64,000 nucleotides of DNA from DASUDX01 sp036275365 (GCA_036275365.1 DASUDX010000083.1:1-64000); one strand, 5' to 3'. Shown: positions 15,937-25,210, counted from the stretch's first letter. Notes: a model not told the origin generated them from the letters alone. Numbers and translations are program-made.

Positions 15937-17295
15937 TTACTTGGTGGTCATCTTCTGCACGGCGGTCGAGGTGAAGTAGTCGCCGTTGAAGGTCACGGAC
16001 AGGTCGTAGGGCTTGTCCTCGTTGAAGGCCGCGGTGATGAAGTAGCGGCCGGAGTTGAAGTGGTAGATCACCTCGGGAACCGTCGAGGCGGCCAGGATGT
16101 TGTAGGCCAGCACCAGATGCCCTTCCTGGAACTGGTAGAGCTGATCGCGGTTGTCGTAGTCATCGACCAGGACGATGTTCCAGCTGTCCTCGTCGATGTA
16201 GAAGCGCCGCTTCTTGAAGGTGTGGCTGGTGCCCGGACGGATGTCGGCCTCCACCACCCAGACGCGGTGCAGCTCGTAGCGCGGCAGATCCTGGTTGAGA
16301 TGGCGCGGCGCGGCGAGGTCGGCGTACTTGATCTTGCTGCTGGTGATCTTGTTGGCGTTGTACGGGATGTACAGCTCCTTCTTGCCGACGATCTTCCAGG
16401 TGTAGCGCTCCAGCACCCCGTTGAACATGTCCACCTGGTCGTAGAACTGGTGGCCGTCGGTGCCCTCGTAGGGGTTGTCGCAGCAGACCGTCGGCGCGCG
16501 GCGGATGCGCTTGATCGCCGGCGAGTACAGCCAGGCCTGGCGGCCGCCGGCGCCGGTGCCGGCCTTCTCGTGCACCAGGATGAAGGTGCCGGCCACCCGC
16601 GGCGGCGCCACCGTCTTGGACAGGTACTTGAGGAACTCGCCCTCGTCCTTGGTCAGCGGCACCGGGCTCTTCAGCGAGGCGTAGCCGAACACCACGTCCT
16701 CGATGATCTTGGTCAGCTGGTACTTGCCGTCCGGCTGCACGATCATCTGGTTGTTGTAGCGGCGGGCGGCCTCACCGCGCCACTTCAGCTTGTGGTTCCA
16801 GATCGGTTCGGCACCGGTCTTGGGGATCGGGAACGGGAACCCCAGCTTGCAGTTGTCCGGGTTGTCGGTACCGATCATCTCGCACTTGGTGGCGTTCTCG
16901 GCGGTGGCCTTGATCACCTCGTCGGGGAACGTCACCTTCCGGTGGGTCGGATAGACGTTCATCTTGTAGGTCTCGTAGCGGGTCAGCAGCTGCTTGTGAC
17001 CCTCGGAGAGCTTGTCCGCGTACTGGGCCATGTTGGCCTTGGTGATGGTGAACAGCACCTTGTCGCCGTCGATCTCGGCGTCGTTGGGGAATTCACCGGT
17101 GAGCGGGCCGCGCTGCTTGCCCGGCGTCCACTGCGGGATGGTGCCGTCCTTGTTGCCGGCGCGTTCGGCGCCGATCGGGGTGAGGTCCTTGCCGAGCCGG
17201 GCGGCCTCCTCGGGGCTCACCTTGGCCAGGGCGGGGCCGGTCAGCAGGGCCAGCGCCAGGCTGGCGCTGCCGATGCAGGCAAGTCGCTTCATCAT
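15937..17295 (-). CDS. DUF1329 domain exported protein
   Basis: This 452-residue protein has a clear signal peptide (residues 1-25, KRLACIGSASLALALLTGPALA then KVS). The mature part has the DUF1329 hallmarks: an N-terminal G-x-x-L-T-P-I-G-A-E-R-A-G-N region, repeated beta-strand segments and a C-terminal antiparallel barrel-like stretch. The family has a lipoprotein-carrier-like fold and often sits with RND transporters and fatty-acid genes; here it follows an acyl-CoA ligase. GAGGAGATCTG precedes the start at 17295. A lipid-handling role is inference. Confidence 0.88.
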   Translation of the reverse strand: MMKRLACIGSASLALALLTGPALAKVSPEEAARLGKDLTPIGAERAGNKDGTIPQWTPGKQRGPLTGEFPNDAEIDGDKVLFTITKANMAQYADKLSEGHKQLLTRYETYKMNVYPTHRKVTFPDEVIKATAENATKCEMIGTDNPDNCKLGFPFPIPKTGAEPIWNHKLKWRGEAARRYNNQMIVQPDGKYQLTKIIEDVVFGYASLKSPVPLTKDEGEFLKYLSKTVAPPRVAGTFILVHEKAGTGAGGRQAWLYSPAIKRIRRAPTVCCDNPYEGTDGHQFYDQVDMFNGVLERYTWKIVGKKELYIPYNANKITSSKIKYADLAAPRHLNQDLPRYELHRVWVVEADIRPGTSHTFKKRRFYIDEDSWNIVLVDDYDNRDQLYQFQEGHLVLAYNILAASTVPEVIYHFNSGRYFITAAFNEDKPYDLSVTFNGDYFTSTAVQKMTTK

Positions 17296-17359
17296 CAGAT
17301 CTCCTCGGGTATCGGTCGCCGGTCTGGCCGGCGGCGGGTCTTTGTCAAACGCCGGGCCG

Positions 17360-17388
17360 ATGGTAACGATTCGACCGCCGCGCTCCAA
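17360..17388 (-). promoter_or_regulatory. Possible sigma-70 promoter of the DUF1329 gene
   Basis: On the minus strand TTGGAG (17383-17388) and TACCAT (17360-17365) are 17 bases apart, about 65 bases before the start codon. The match is moderate, but it stands out in the 115-base gap after the acyl-CoA ligase gene. Confidence 0.4.
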
Positions 17389-17410
17389 GCGAGCCGGTCG
17401 GTGCGCGGCG

Positions 17411-19261
17411 TCAGCCATGTCCGGCATTGCTGGAACAATCCGCCTTGGGGGCGGTGTAGTGCCCGGCGTACAGCCGTTCGATGTCCTCGGCGTGGCGGCG
17501 GGCGATGGCCGCCCGGCGCAGCTTCTGCGAGGGGGTGAGCAGCTGGTTGGCCACGCTCCAGCCCTCGCGCAGCAGCGCCACCCGGCGGATCTGGTGATGC
17601 CGCGGGAAACCCCGCAGCGCGCCGCCGCAGGCCTGCAGCGCCGCCTCCTCGAGCAGGGTCTGCGCCTCGGCGCTGTCATCGCCATCGGTCAGCCCCAGCT
17701 GCAGGCGCAGCAGGGCCAGCTGGCCGGGATCGGGCACGATCAGCGCGGCGAGGAAGGGCTTGGCCTCGCCGATCACCATCACCTGATCGACCAGCGGCAG
17801 CTGGCGCAGGGCCTGCTCGAGATCGGCCGGCGAGGCCTTCTCGCCATTGGCGGTGACCAGGATGTCCTTGAGCCGGCCGGTGAGCCAGACGCGATCGGTG
17901 TCGAGGCGGCTGACCTTGTCGCCGGTGCGCAGCCAGCCGGCCTCATCGAGCACCGCGCGGGTGGCCTCGCGGTCCTGCCAGTAGCCCATCATCAGGGCGG
18001 GGCTCTTCACCAGCAGCTCGCCGCTGGGCGCCACCCGGATCTCCACCCCGTCGAGCGGCCGCCCGGCGCTGGCCGGCTCGTTGTCGCCGAGCCGGTTGGT
18101 GCTCACCACCGGGCCGGCCTCGGTCAGGCCATAGCCCTGCAGCACCGGAATGCCCAGGGCGATGAAGGTGCGCGCCACCGGCAGCGCCAGCGGCGCACCA
18201 CCGCAGACGGCGAAGCGCAGGCGTCCGCCCAGGCGCTGGCGGAGGGTCTCGCCGGCACGCCGGCTGAGCCCGGTCGGCAGGATGGCCACCTTCACCGGAT
18301 GGGCGCCCTTCTGCTGGGCCGCCCAGCCGGCTTCCACCGCCAGCCGGAACAGCGCGCGGCGCGGCGCCGGCGCCTCGGCGAGCTCGGCCTCGATCACCGC
18401 GTGGATGCGCTCGAATAGGCGCGGCACCGCCACCAGAGCGGTGGGACGCTCGCTGGCCAGGTCCTCGATCAGGCTGCGGCTGCCGCCGCCGTAGCAGAGC
18501 TCGGCGCCGGCCGCGAGCGGGGTGTAGCAGCCGACCACCCGCTCGTACAGATGCGCCATCGGCAGCAGCGAGAGCAGCCGGTCGCTGGCTTCGGGGCGGA
18601 TCGCCTGCAGGCAGGCGAACACATTGGCGAGCAGGGCGGCGTGGGAGAGCATCACCCCCTTGGGGCGGCCGGTGCTGCCCGAGGTGTAGACCAGCGCGGC
18701 CAGCTGCTCGCGGTGGGCGCGGCTCTCCGGCAGGCGGCCCTGGGCCGGCAGCCAGCGCGCCAGGGTCTGCGCGCGGCGCTCGTGCAGCGGACGCTCGCCC
18801 TGCATCAGTACGATCTCGCGCAGCTCCGGCAGGCCCTGCACGCGCCTGAGCTCGGCCAGGCCCTCGGCATCGCGCAGAAAGGCCAGCCGGGCGCCGCTGT
18901 CCGCCAGCAGGAAGGCGGTGCTGGCCGGGGTGTCCTCGACATAGAGGCCGACCACCACCAGGCCCAGGGTGTGGGCCGCCCAGTCGATGGCCAGCCAGTC
19001 CGGGCCGTTGGCGATCTGCAGGGCGATGCGGTCCCCGGGGCGCAGCCCCGCGCGCAGCAGCCCATCCGCATAGCAGCCGGCGCGCTCGGCCAGCGCCTGC
19101 CAGCTCCAGTCGCGCCACTGGCCATCCTCGCCACGGTGACGCAGGGCGCGCCGCTGCGGGTCCTGCAGCGCCCGCTCGCGGTAGAGCGCGTCCAGGGTCG
19201 GCACCCGCAGCGGGTCGAGGGTGGAAACCGGCAGCGCCGGGGGAGACAGGGACGGCACCAT
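17411..19261 (-). CDS. Long-chain fatty-acid-CoA ligase (AMP-forming)
   Basis: A 616-residue adenylate-forming enzyme that activates fatty acids to acyl-CoA through an acyl-AMP intermediate. The phosphate loop YTSGSTGRPKGVMLSH, the GYGLTEAGP motif and the C-terminal W-L-R-T-G-D-K and NGEKASPADLE regions appear in order. Length and pattern fit the FAA1-like long-chain group (COG1022). GAGGAG lies ahead of the ATG at 19261. It starts 12 bases after the M61 protease gene and precedes the DUF1329 gene, suggesting a lipid-related transcription unit. Confidence 0.93.
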   Translation of the reverse strand: MVPSLSPPALPVSTLDPLRVPTLDALYRERALQDPQRRALRHRGEDGQWRDWSWQALAERAGCYADGLLRAGLRPGDRIALQIANGPDWLAIDWAAHTLGLVVVGLYVEDTPASTAFLLADSGARLAFLRDAEGLAELRRVQGLPELREIVLMQGERPLHERRAQTLARWLPAQGRLPESRAHREQLAALVYTSGSTGRPKGVMLSHAALLANVFACLQAIRPEASDRLLSLLPMAHLYERVVGCYTPLAAGAELCYGGGSRSLIEDLASERPTALVAVPRLFERIHAVIEAELAEAPAPRRALFRLAVEAGWAAQQKGAHPVKVAILPTGLSRRAGETLRQRLGGRLRFAVCGGAPLALPVARTFIALGIPVLQGYGLTEAGPVVSTNRLGDNEPASAGRPLDGVEIRVAPSGELLVKSPALMMGYWQDREATRAVLDEAGWLRTGDKVSRLDTDRVWLTGRLKDILVTANGEKASPADLEQALRQLPLVDQVMVIGEAKPFLAALIVPDPGQLALLRLQLGLTDGDDSAEAQTLLEEAALQACGGALRGFPRHHQIRRVALLREGWSVANQLLTPSQKLRRAAIARRHAEDIERLYAGHYTAPKADCSSNAGHG

Positions 19262-19273
19262 GGTGATCGCTCC

Positions 19274-21079
19274 TCAGACGCCGAGCCAGGCCTGGCGGCG
19301 TGCCAGCACGGCGGGATCGACCGCCTCGACCAGACTCAGGGTCCAGGTATCCAGCGGCGGTGGCTGCGGTACCAGGGTGCGCTCCAGCAGCTCGTCGCCG
19401 CGGAACAGATGCACGGTCAGCGGCTGGCCCGCCACACCGGCATCAAGCCGGCGCTGCCACTGGTTGGGGCCGATCCTGAGGCCATCGAGGGCCACCAGCT
19501 GGTCGCCAGCCGACAGACCGGCACGCTGGGCCGGACCATCGGTCAGCACCTGGGCCACGGTGTTCTCCCCGGGCTTCAGGCGCAGCCCGGCCCACAGGCC
19601 CTGGGCGCGCGCCTGGGTACGGCCGCCCTCGTCCAGTGCCGAGGTGGCGGCGCGGCGCTCGGCGCGCACGCCGAAGGCGGCCAGCAGCTCGGCCAGCGGC
19701 AGCTCGGCGGTGCTGTGCAGCCAGTGCTCAAACTCGGCCGAGAGGTCCAGACCGGACAGGCGCTGGGCCATCGCCGCCAGTCCGCCCTCCGGCACGCCGA
19801 TGCCGGTGGCGCCGTACTCGCGCCACAGCGCCTGCATCACCGCATCGAGGCTGCTCGTGCTGCGCAGGCGCAGGGTGAGGTCCAGGCACAGCGCCACCAG
19901 CGCGCCCTTGACGTAGTAGTTGGTGGTGGCGTTGGGGCTGTTCTCGTCCGGCTGGTAGTACTTGATCCAGGTTTCGAAGCTGGCATCGGCGAGGCTGTGG
20001 TGGTGGCGACCGGGCGTGCGCTCGAGCCGGGTGGCGGTCTCCGCCAGCACATCCAGATAGCTCGCCGCCTCCAGCACCCCGGCGCGCAGCAGGAAGAGGT
20101 CGTCGTAGTAGGAGGTGACGCCCTCGTAATGCCAGAGATCGCGGGTGTAGGCCTCGCGCGACAGATCGGATTCGAGGAAGGCCTGCGCGGTGATGCGCTT
20201 GACATTCCAGAGGTGGAAGTACTCGTGCGAGGCCAGCCCGAGGAAGGTGCGGTACTCGCGGCTAAGCCCGGCCTCGCCCGGACGGGGAAAATCCCCGCGC
20301 GAGCAGATCAGCGCGGTGCTGCTGCGGTGCTCCAGACCGCCGTAGCCGGCGGCCACCACATGGGTCAGGAACAGGTACTGGTCGAGCGCCGGCTGATCGC
20401 CGAAGAAGCGACGCTGCACGCCGCAGATGCGGGCCAGATCGGCGCAGACGCGGGCGAAGTCGCCCTGCACCCGGCCGGACAGCACCAGCGCATGGGGAAT
20501 GCCCTGGACCTCGAAGTCGTGGCGCTGGAACGCCGCCATCTCCACCGGATGGTCGATCAGGTCCTCGTAATCGGCGGCGCGGTAGCGGCCAAAGCCCTGC
20601 TCGTCCACCGCCACCGCGGGCAGCGTGGTGGCCACCCGCCAGGGCGCGGTCGTCGCCTGGGCCGGGCGCTCGATCACCAGATCCAGGGCCTCGCGATCCC
20701 GGCCGAGCACCCGGTAGCACAGGGAACTGGCGTTGAAGAAACCCCGCTCGCGGTCCAGCCAGGCCTTGCGCACCGATTCATCGGCGGCGTAGACCGCATA
20801 GCGCACCACCACCGGGCCGTCGCCGGCGGGAAGGCGCAGACGGGCCTTGTCGAGCCGCTCCGGGCGCACCGGCAGGCCGGACCTTGTCACAGTCAGGTCG
20901 AAGACATGCTTGGCGAAGTCGCGGACCAGATAGCTGCCGCGCAGCCAGCCCGGCAGCGCCAGTTCGAGCACCGGATCCCCGGCGGGATCGATCTCCAGCC
21001 GCACCTCGAAGACATGGGCGTCGAGGCGGGCGGGAACGACGGTGTAGCGCAGACGGGCAGCAGCGGGGGAGGCGCTCAC
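19274..21079 (-). CDS. M61 family metallopeptidase with PDZ domain
   Basis: The 601-residue product has an N-terminal beta domain, the conserved GYGGLEH segment (245-251), the zinc-binding HEYFH motif (285-289) in the hallmark SHEYFHLWNVKRI, and a C-terminal PDZ domain (about 500-580, with GLRLKPGENTVAQVL and AGLSAGDQLVALDG). M61 enzymes are glycyl aminopeptidase-like zinc proteases. No signal peptide is evident, so it is probably cytoplasmic. The start is a GTG at 21079; the acyl-CoA ligase follows 12 bases after its stop. A TGCAGTGCAACAA motif lies about 60 bases upstream. Confidence 0.92.
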   Translation of the reverse strand: MSASPAAARLRYTVVPARLDAHVFEVRLEIDPAGDPVLELALPGWLRGSYLVRDFAKHVFDLTVTRSGLPVRPERLDKARLRLPAGDGPVVVRYAVYAADESVRKAWLDRERGFFNASSLCYRVLGRDREALDLVIERPAQATTAPWRVATTLPAVAVDEQGFGRYRAADYEDLIDHPVEMAAFQRHDFEVQGIPHALVLSGRVQGDFARVCADLARICGVQRRFFGDQPALDQYLFLTHVVAAGYGGLEHRSSTALICSRGDFPRPGEAGLSREYRTFLGLASHEYFHLWNVKRITAQAFLESDLSREAYTRDLWHYEGVTSYYDDLFLLRAGVLEAASYLDVLAETATRLERTPGRHHHSLADASFETWIKYYQPDENSPNATTNYYVKGALVALCLDLTLRLRSTSSLDAVMQALWREYGATGIGVPEGGLAAMAQRLSGLDLSAEFEHWLHSTAELPLAELLAAFGVRAERRAATSALDEGGRTQARAQGLWAGLRLKPGENTVAQVLTDGPAQRAGLSAGDQLVALDGLRIGPNQWQRRLDAGVAGQPLTVHLFRGDELLERTLVPQPPPLDTWTLSLVEAVDPAVLARRQAWLGV

Positions 21080-21139
21080 GCGGGGGCGGTCGGCAACCAG
21101 GGGACGCGCAGTCTACGCCCGGCACCCGGCGCTCGCTAT

Positions 21140-21152
21140 TGCAGTGCAACAA
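21140..21152 (+). promoter_or_regulatory. TGCAGTGCAACAA motif (possible PhaR-type operator)
   Basis: The 13 bases match two copies in the phasin promoter (63018-63030 and 63052-63064) at all but one or two positions. The core TTGCAGTGCAA is a perfect odd-centred palindrome. It lies between the divergent M61 and phoX genes. Control by the PHA regulator PhaR is inferred from similarity to the phasin promoter sites. Confidence 0.45.
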
Positions 21153-21162
21153 ATGGTGAGGG

Positions 21163-21224
21163 CTGTCATCGAATGACCGGGGGCCGTCACAAAACCGCCC
21201 CGGATCGTTCACGCGGGCTACCTA
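21163..21224 (+). promoter_or_regulatory. Possible Pho-box promoter of phoX
   Basis: CTGTCAT (21163-21169), CCGTCAC (21184-21190) and CGTTCAC (21206-21212) repeat at 21-22-base intervals, two helical turns, on one face of the DNA. CTGTCAT/CCGTCAC resemble PhoB direct-repeat units, which are normally 11 bases apart. A TACCTA hexamer (21219-21224) could be the -10 element, and no -35 is evident, as expected for PhoB activation. The intervening 11-base positions are poor matches, so confidence is limited. Confidence 0.4.
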
Positions 21225-21280
21225 GAGTCGACGAGCGGTAGTCCTCCCAGCCGTGAACGAATCAGCAAGGAAGAGAGCGC

Positions 21281-23458
21281 ATGTCGAATCCCGAGCAGTC
21301 CCTGAGCTTCACCGTCGACCACGACGACGACGTCTGCACCAACCCCTCCACCACTCCGCACTTCGCCGAGATCCTCGAGCAGCGCGTGTCTCGCCGCGGC
21401 GTGCTCAAGGGCGGCATGGGCGCCGCCGCCGCCACCTTCGTCGGCGGCAGCCTGCTGGCCGCGCCCGAGGCCCGGGCCCAGACCAGCCTGACGCTGGGCT
21501 TCAACGCCGTCGGCAAGACGCTCGCCGACCAGGTCACCGTGCCCGAGGGCTACTCGGTGTCGGTGCTCACCGCCAAGGGCGATCCGCTCGCCGACGCGGT
21601 GAGCGACTACCTCAACGACGGCAGCCAGACCGATTTCGAGATGCGCGTGGGCGACGAGCACGACGCGCTCTACTACTTCGGCATGGATGCCAACGGTGGC
21701 TTCGATCCCAGCAACAGCAACCGCGGCCTGCTGGTGATGAACCACGAGGTGACCCGTCCGGAGCAGCTGTTCAGCGACGGCGCCCGGGTGCGTCCCGACG
21801 GCGCCCGCCCGGCCTTCCAGGTGCGCGCCGAGATGCAGGCGCACGGCGTGTCGGTGATCGAGATCGCCAAGGACGGCAACGGCCGCTTCCAGGTGGTGCG
21901 CAACTCGCCGTTCAACCGCCGCGTGCACGGCTACACGCCGATGAACATCCGCGGCCCGATGCGCGGCAACGCCCTGGCGGTCACCGCCTATTCGACCCGC
22001 GGTCTGCGGACCCGCGGCACCCTCAACAACTGCGCCAACGGCTACACCCCCTGGGGCACCTACCTCACCTGCGAGGAGAACTGGGCCGGCTACTTCACCC
22101 GCACCCCGGGCAGCGAGAGCCTGTTCAGCGCCAAGGAGCTGCAGAGCCACACCCGTTATGGCGTGGGCAGCTCGGGCAACAGCCGCTACCAGTGGGAGCG
22201 CGGCCCGGCCAGCTACATGAAGCGTCACAACATCACCCCGACCGGCGCCAGCGCCGCCGAGGACTTCCGCAACGAGGCCTTCCTGCAGGGCTGGGTGGTG
22301 GAGATCGATCCGTTCAGCCCCGCCAGCCTGCCGCAGAAGCGCACCGCGCTCGGCCGCTTCGCCCATGAGGGCGCCTGGGTGGGCCCGGTGGTCGCCGGTC
22401 AGCCGATCGTCTACTACATGGGTTGCGACTCCCGTAACGAGTACGTCTACAAGTTCGTCAGCGCCCGCAACTGGGATCCGGCGGATGTCGGCGGCGGCGT
22501 GGCGGCGGGCCACAAGTATCTGGATCGCGGCACTCTCTACGCGGCCAAGTTCAAGGCCGACGGCAGCGGCGAGTGGGTGGAGCTGAGCTTTGGCGTCAAC
22601 GGTCTGGATGCCAGCAACAGCCTCTATCCCTTCGCCGATCAGGCGGATGTGGTGTGCAACGCCCGTCTGGCCGCCGACAGCGTGGGCGCGACGCCGATGG
22701 ACCGTCCGGAGTGGGCCGCGGTGAACCCGCTCAACGGCGAGGTCTATCTGACCCTGACCAACAACTCCAACCGCCGGGTCATGCCGAGCAGCAGCTCGCA
22801 TCGTCCGGTCGATGCCGCCAACCCGCGTGACTTCAATGATCCGGAAGCCACCAGCAACCCGAACCTCCCGGGAGGCGGCAACCGCAATGGCCACATCATC
22901 CGCTGGGCCGAGGCGGGCAATGATCCGACCGCTCTCGCCTTCCAGTGGGACATCTACCTGTTCGGCGCCCAGGCCAATGCCGACGCGGCACGGGTGAACC
23001 TCTCGGGCCTGACCGCGGAGAACGATTTCTCCAGCCCGGATGGCCTCTGGTTCGGCCGCGAGTCCCACGCCGGTGCCGGTCTGCTGTGGATCCAGACCGA
23101 CGACGGCGCCTACACCGACACCACCAACTGCATGATGCTGGCCGCCATTCCGGGCCAGGTCGGCGACGGCGGCACGGTGGCGGTCAATGGCGTGACCACC
23201 TTCCGCGGGGCGGTGGCGACGCCCTCCACGGTGCGGCGCTTCCTGGTCGGTCCGCTGGGCTGCGAAATCACCGGGGTGGACACCACGCCGGACGGGCGCA
23301 CCATGTTCGTCAACATCCAGCATCCGGGTGAGGACGGCGCGCCGGGCAGCCAGCAGAGCGGCTGGCCGTCCAACCAGTTCGCTGGCCTGCCGGGCGATCG
23401 CCCGCGCTCGGCCACCGTGGTGATCACCAAGAACGACGGCGGCATCATCGGGCTGTAA
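21281..23458 (+). CDS. phoX: PhoX-family alkaline phosphatase, Tat-exported
   Basis: A 725-residue protein of the PhoX/DUF839 family, periplasmic or secreted phosphomonoesterases that use Ca2+ and Fe3+ and release phosphate under starvation. A 37-residue leader precedes a twin-arginine signal (SRRGVLKG, R38-R39; hydrophobic stretch to about residue 60, APEARAQ cleavage region). Family blocks seen include GLLVMNHE, TPWGTYLTCEENW, GRFAHEGAW, YMGCDSRNEYVYKFVS and FSSPDGLWF. AAGGAAGAG precedes the ATG. Repeated PhoB-like half-sites lie upstream and an intrinsic terminator follows. Confidence 0.92.
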   Translation: MSNPEQSLSFTVDHDDDVCTNPSTTPHFAEILEQRVSRRGVLKGGMGAAAATFVGGSLLAAPEARAQTSLTLGFNAVGKTLADQVTVPEGYSVSVLTAKGDPLADAVSDYLNDGSQTDFEMRVGDEHDALYYFGMDANGGFDPSNSNRGLLVMNHEVTRPEQLFSDGARVRPDGARPAFQVRAEMQAHGVSVIEIAKDGNGRFQVVRNSPFNRRVHGYTPMNIRGPMRGNALAVTAYSTRGLRTRGTLNNCANGYTPWGTYLTCEENWAGYFTRTPGSESLFSAKELQSHTRYGVGSSGNSRYQWERGPASYMKRHNITPTGASAAEDFRNEAFLQGWVVEIDPFSPASLPQKRTALGRFAHEGAWVGPVVAGQPIVYYMGCDSRNEYVYKFVSARNWDPADVGGGVAAGHKYLDRGTLYAAKFKADGSGEWVELSFGVNGLDASNSLYPFADQADVVCNARLAADSVGATPMDRPEWAAVNPLNGEVYLTLTNNSNRRVMPSSSSHRPVDAANPRDFNDPEATSNPNLPGGGNRNGHIIRWAEAGNDPTALAFQWDIYLFGAQANADAARVNLSGLTAENDFSSPDGLWFGRESHAGAGLLWIQTDDGAYTDTTNCMMLAAIPGQVGDGGTVAVNGVTTFRGAVATPSTVRRFLVGPLGCEITGVDTTPDGRTMFVNIQHPGEDGAPGSQQSGWPSNQFAGLPGDRPRSATVVITKNDGGIIGL

Positions 23459-23491
23459 GGCCCCAGGCCGTCCACGCAGTCGTGGTATCCG

Positions 23492-23522
23492 GGGGTCCGT
23501 GCGCAGGCACGGACCCCTTTTT
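23492..23522 (+). terminator. Intrinsic terminator after phoX
   Basis: A perfect 11-base stem, GGGGTCCGTGC (23492-23502) with GCACGGACCCC (23507-23517), has a GCAG loop and is followed by five T residues (23518-23522). The next co-directional gene starts 27 bases later. Confidence 0.93.
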
Positions 23523-23549
23523 CGTGCCGAGGATCCAGGAGTCTCGTCG

Positions 23550-25199
23550 ATGAGAAAGCGCTCTTTGCTGGCCGCCCTGCTGGGGGCCTGCTGCGGGCTT
23601 GCCGCCCTGCCGGTGCAGGCGGTGCTGCCCACGGCCCGGGTGGGCGATCTGGACGGCGATGGCCAGGCCGATCAGGTGCTGATGGTGGGCGGTGACGCCG
23701 AGCTACGCGCCAGCAGCGACGGCCGCCTGCTGCAGCGCCTGGCGCTGGATCCGGGGGTGCTCGCCCTGCTCGGCCGCAGCGGCGGGCTGCTGCAGATCCT
23801 GCGCCAGGACCCGACCGGGGTCGCGGTGCTGGAGCAGCGCCGGCTGCCCGAGGGCACCGAAGCGAGCCGCCAGATCTTCCCGGCGGGTCTCGAGGCCTGG
23901 CGGCTGGAGGCGCTGGGGCCGCAGACCGCGGTCTGGCTGCGCGATGCCGAGGGCCGTCTGCAGGTGCAGCAGCTCGATGGCCAGGGACAGCGCCTGGACC
24001 GGCGCCTGTTCCCGGCCGGTTTCATCGCCGATGAGGTTCTCGCCAGCCCCCTGCCGGACGGGGCCCTGCAGGCCCTGGCGGTCGGCCGGGATGCCCGCCA
24101 GAACAGCCTGCTGGTCTCGCGCTCGACCCAGGCTGATCGGGTCTGGCAGCAGCGGCTGTCGCCGCATGAGCAGGCCCTGGCGCTGCTGCGGCAGGAGCAG
24201 AGCCTGTGGCTGCTGCTGCAGGACTTGCGCAGCGACCGCTGGTTCCTGCAGCAGCATCAGCTGCTCGATGGCGCGCGGCTGCAGCGGCTGGGCTTGCCGG
24301 CCACCGCGGCGCTGACCGATGCGGTGGTCATCGCCGACCAGCTGGTGCTGCTGGTTCAGGAAGCCGGGCGCCCGGCCCTGCTGCGCCGCCAGGCGGACGG
24401 CAGCCTGCTGCGGCAGGCGCTGGCGCGTGGCGATCAGGGCCTGGGGCTGAGCGTCTCCACCAGCGGCGAGCTGCAGGTGCTGACCCTGGACGCGAGCGAC
24501 CGGCCGCGGGTGGAGGGCTATGACGGCGACGGCCAGCGGCTGCGCCAGCTGCGCTTTCCGGCCCTGAGCGCGCCGCAGATCGAGACCGCCGAGCTGCCGG
24601 TGGCGGCCGATGCCACGCTCTATGGCAGCGCCGACGGCAGTCTCGCCAACGGCGCGGGCGAGCACCTCTTCGTCGGCGCGGCCGGCACCGGCGATGCCCG
24701 GCGCGCGCTGCTGGCGGTGGATCTCACCGCGCTGCCGGGCGGCGCCACCCTGCTGTCCGGCGAGCTGCGGCTGAGCCTGTCGCGCAGCCGCGCCAACCTG
24801 CCTCAGCCGCTGCTGCTGCACCGCGCCCTGGCCAGCTGGAACGAGGGGCCCTCGCGCCCGGGAGGCGAGGAAGGCGCCGGTACCGCCTCGCAGGCCGGAG
24901 ATGTGACCTGGCGGCACCGCCGCTTTCCCGATCTGCTGTGGCGCGCGGCCGGTGGGGATTTCGGACGGCGGGCGCATCTGCGCGCCGAGGTCGGCTTCGG
25001 TCCCAACACCCTGGCGCTGGGGCCGGCGACCGTCGCCGATCTGCGCGCCTGGCAGCAGCAGCCGGGGCTCAACCACGGCTGGCTGCTGAGGGCCGACGAG
25101 GGTCGCGCCGACCAGGCGATGCGCTTTGATTCGCGCAGCAACCCGCTGCCGGAAACCCGCCCCGCCCTGCGACTGCGCTGGCTGCAGCCGGTGTTCTGA
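23550..25199 (+). CDS. Secreted DNRLRE-like domain protein with Ca-binding loop
   Basis: The 549-residue product begins with a signal peptide (1-24, cleavage after VQA). Directly after it is GDLDGDGQAD (residues 32-41), a D-x-D-x-D calcium-binding loop of the FG-GAP/dockerin type. The middle (about 50-345) is a repetitive beta-rich region, possibly a propeller. The C-terminal third (about 355-545: ADATLYGSADGSL, LLAVDLTALPGGATLLSGEL, FDSRSNP) looks like a DNRLRE carbohydrate-binding-type domain of extracellular proteins. No catalytic motif is evident. It follows the phoX terminator closely and may be expressed by read-through. Function unknown. Confidence 0.75.
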   Translation: MRKRSLLAALLGACCGLAALPVQAVLPTARVGDLDGDGQADQVLMVGGDAELRASSDGRLLQRLALDPGVLALLGRSGGLLQILRQDPTGVAVLEQRRLPEGTEASRQIFPAGLEAWRLEALGPQTAVWLRDAEGRLQVQQLDGQGQRLDRRLFPAGFIADEVLASPLPDGALQALAVGRDARQNSLLVSRSTQADRVWQQRLSPHEQALALLRQEQSLWLLLQDLRSDRWFLQQHQLLDGARLQRLGLPATAALTDAVVIADQLVLLVQEAGRPALLRRQADGSLLRQALARGDQGLGLSVSTSGELQVLTLDASDRPRVEGYDGDGQRLRQLRFPALSAPQIETAELPVAADATLYGSADGSLANGAGEHLFVGAAGTGDARRALLAVDLTALPGGATLLSGELRLSLSRSRANLPQPLLLHRALASWNEGPSRPGGEEGAGTASQAGDVTWRHRRFPDLLWRAAGGDFGRRAHLRAEVGFGPNTLALGPATVADLRAWQQQPGLNHGWLLRADEGRADQAMRFDSRSNPLPETRPALRLRWLQPVF

Positions 25200-25210
25200 G
25201 GCGGCCGGCC

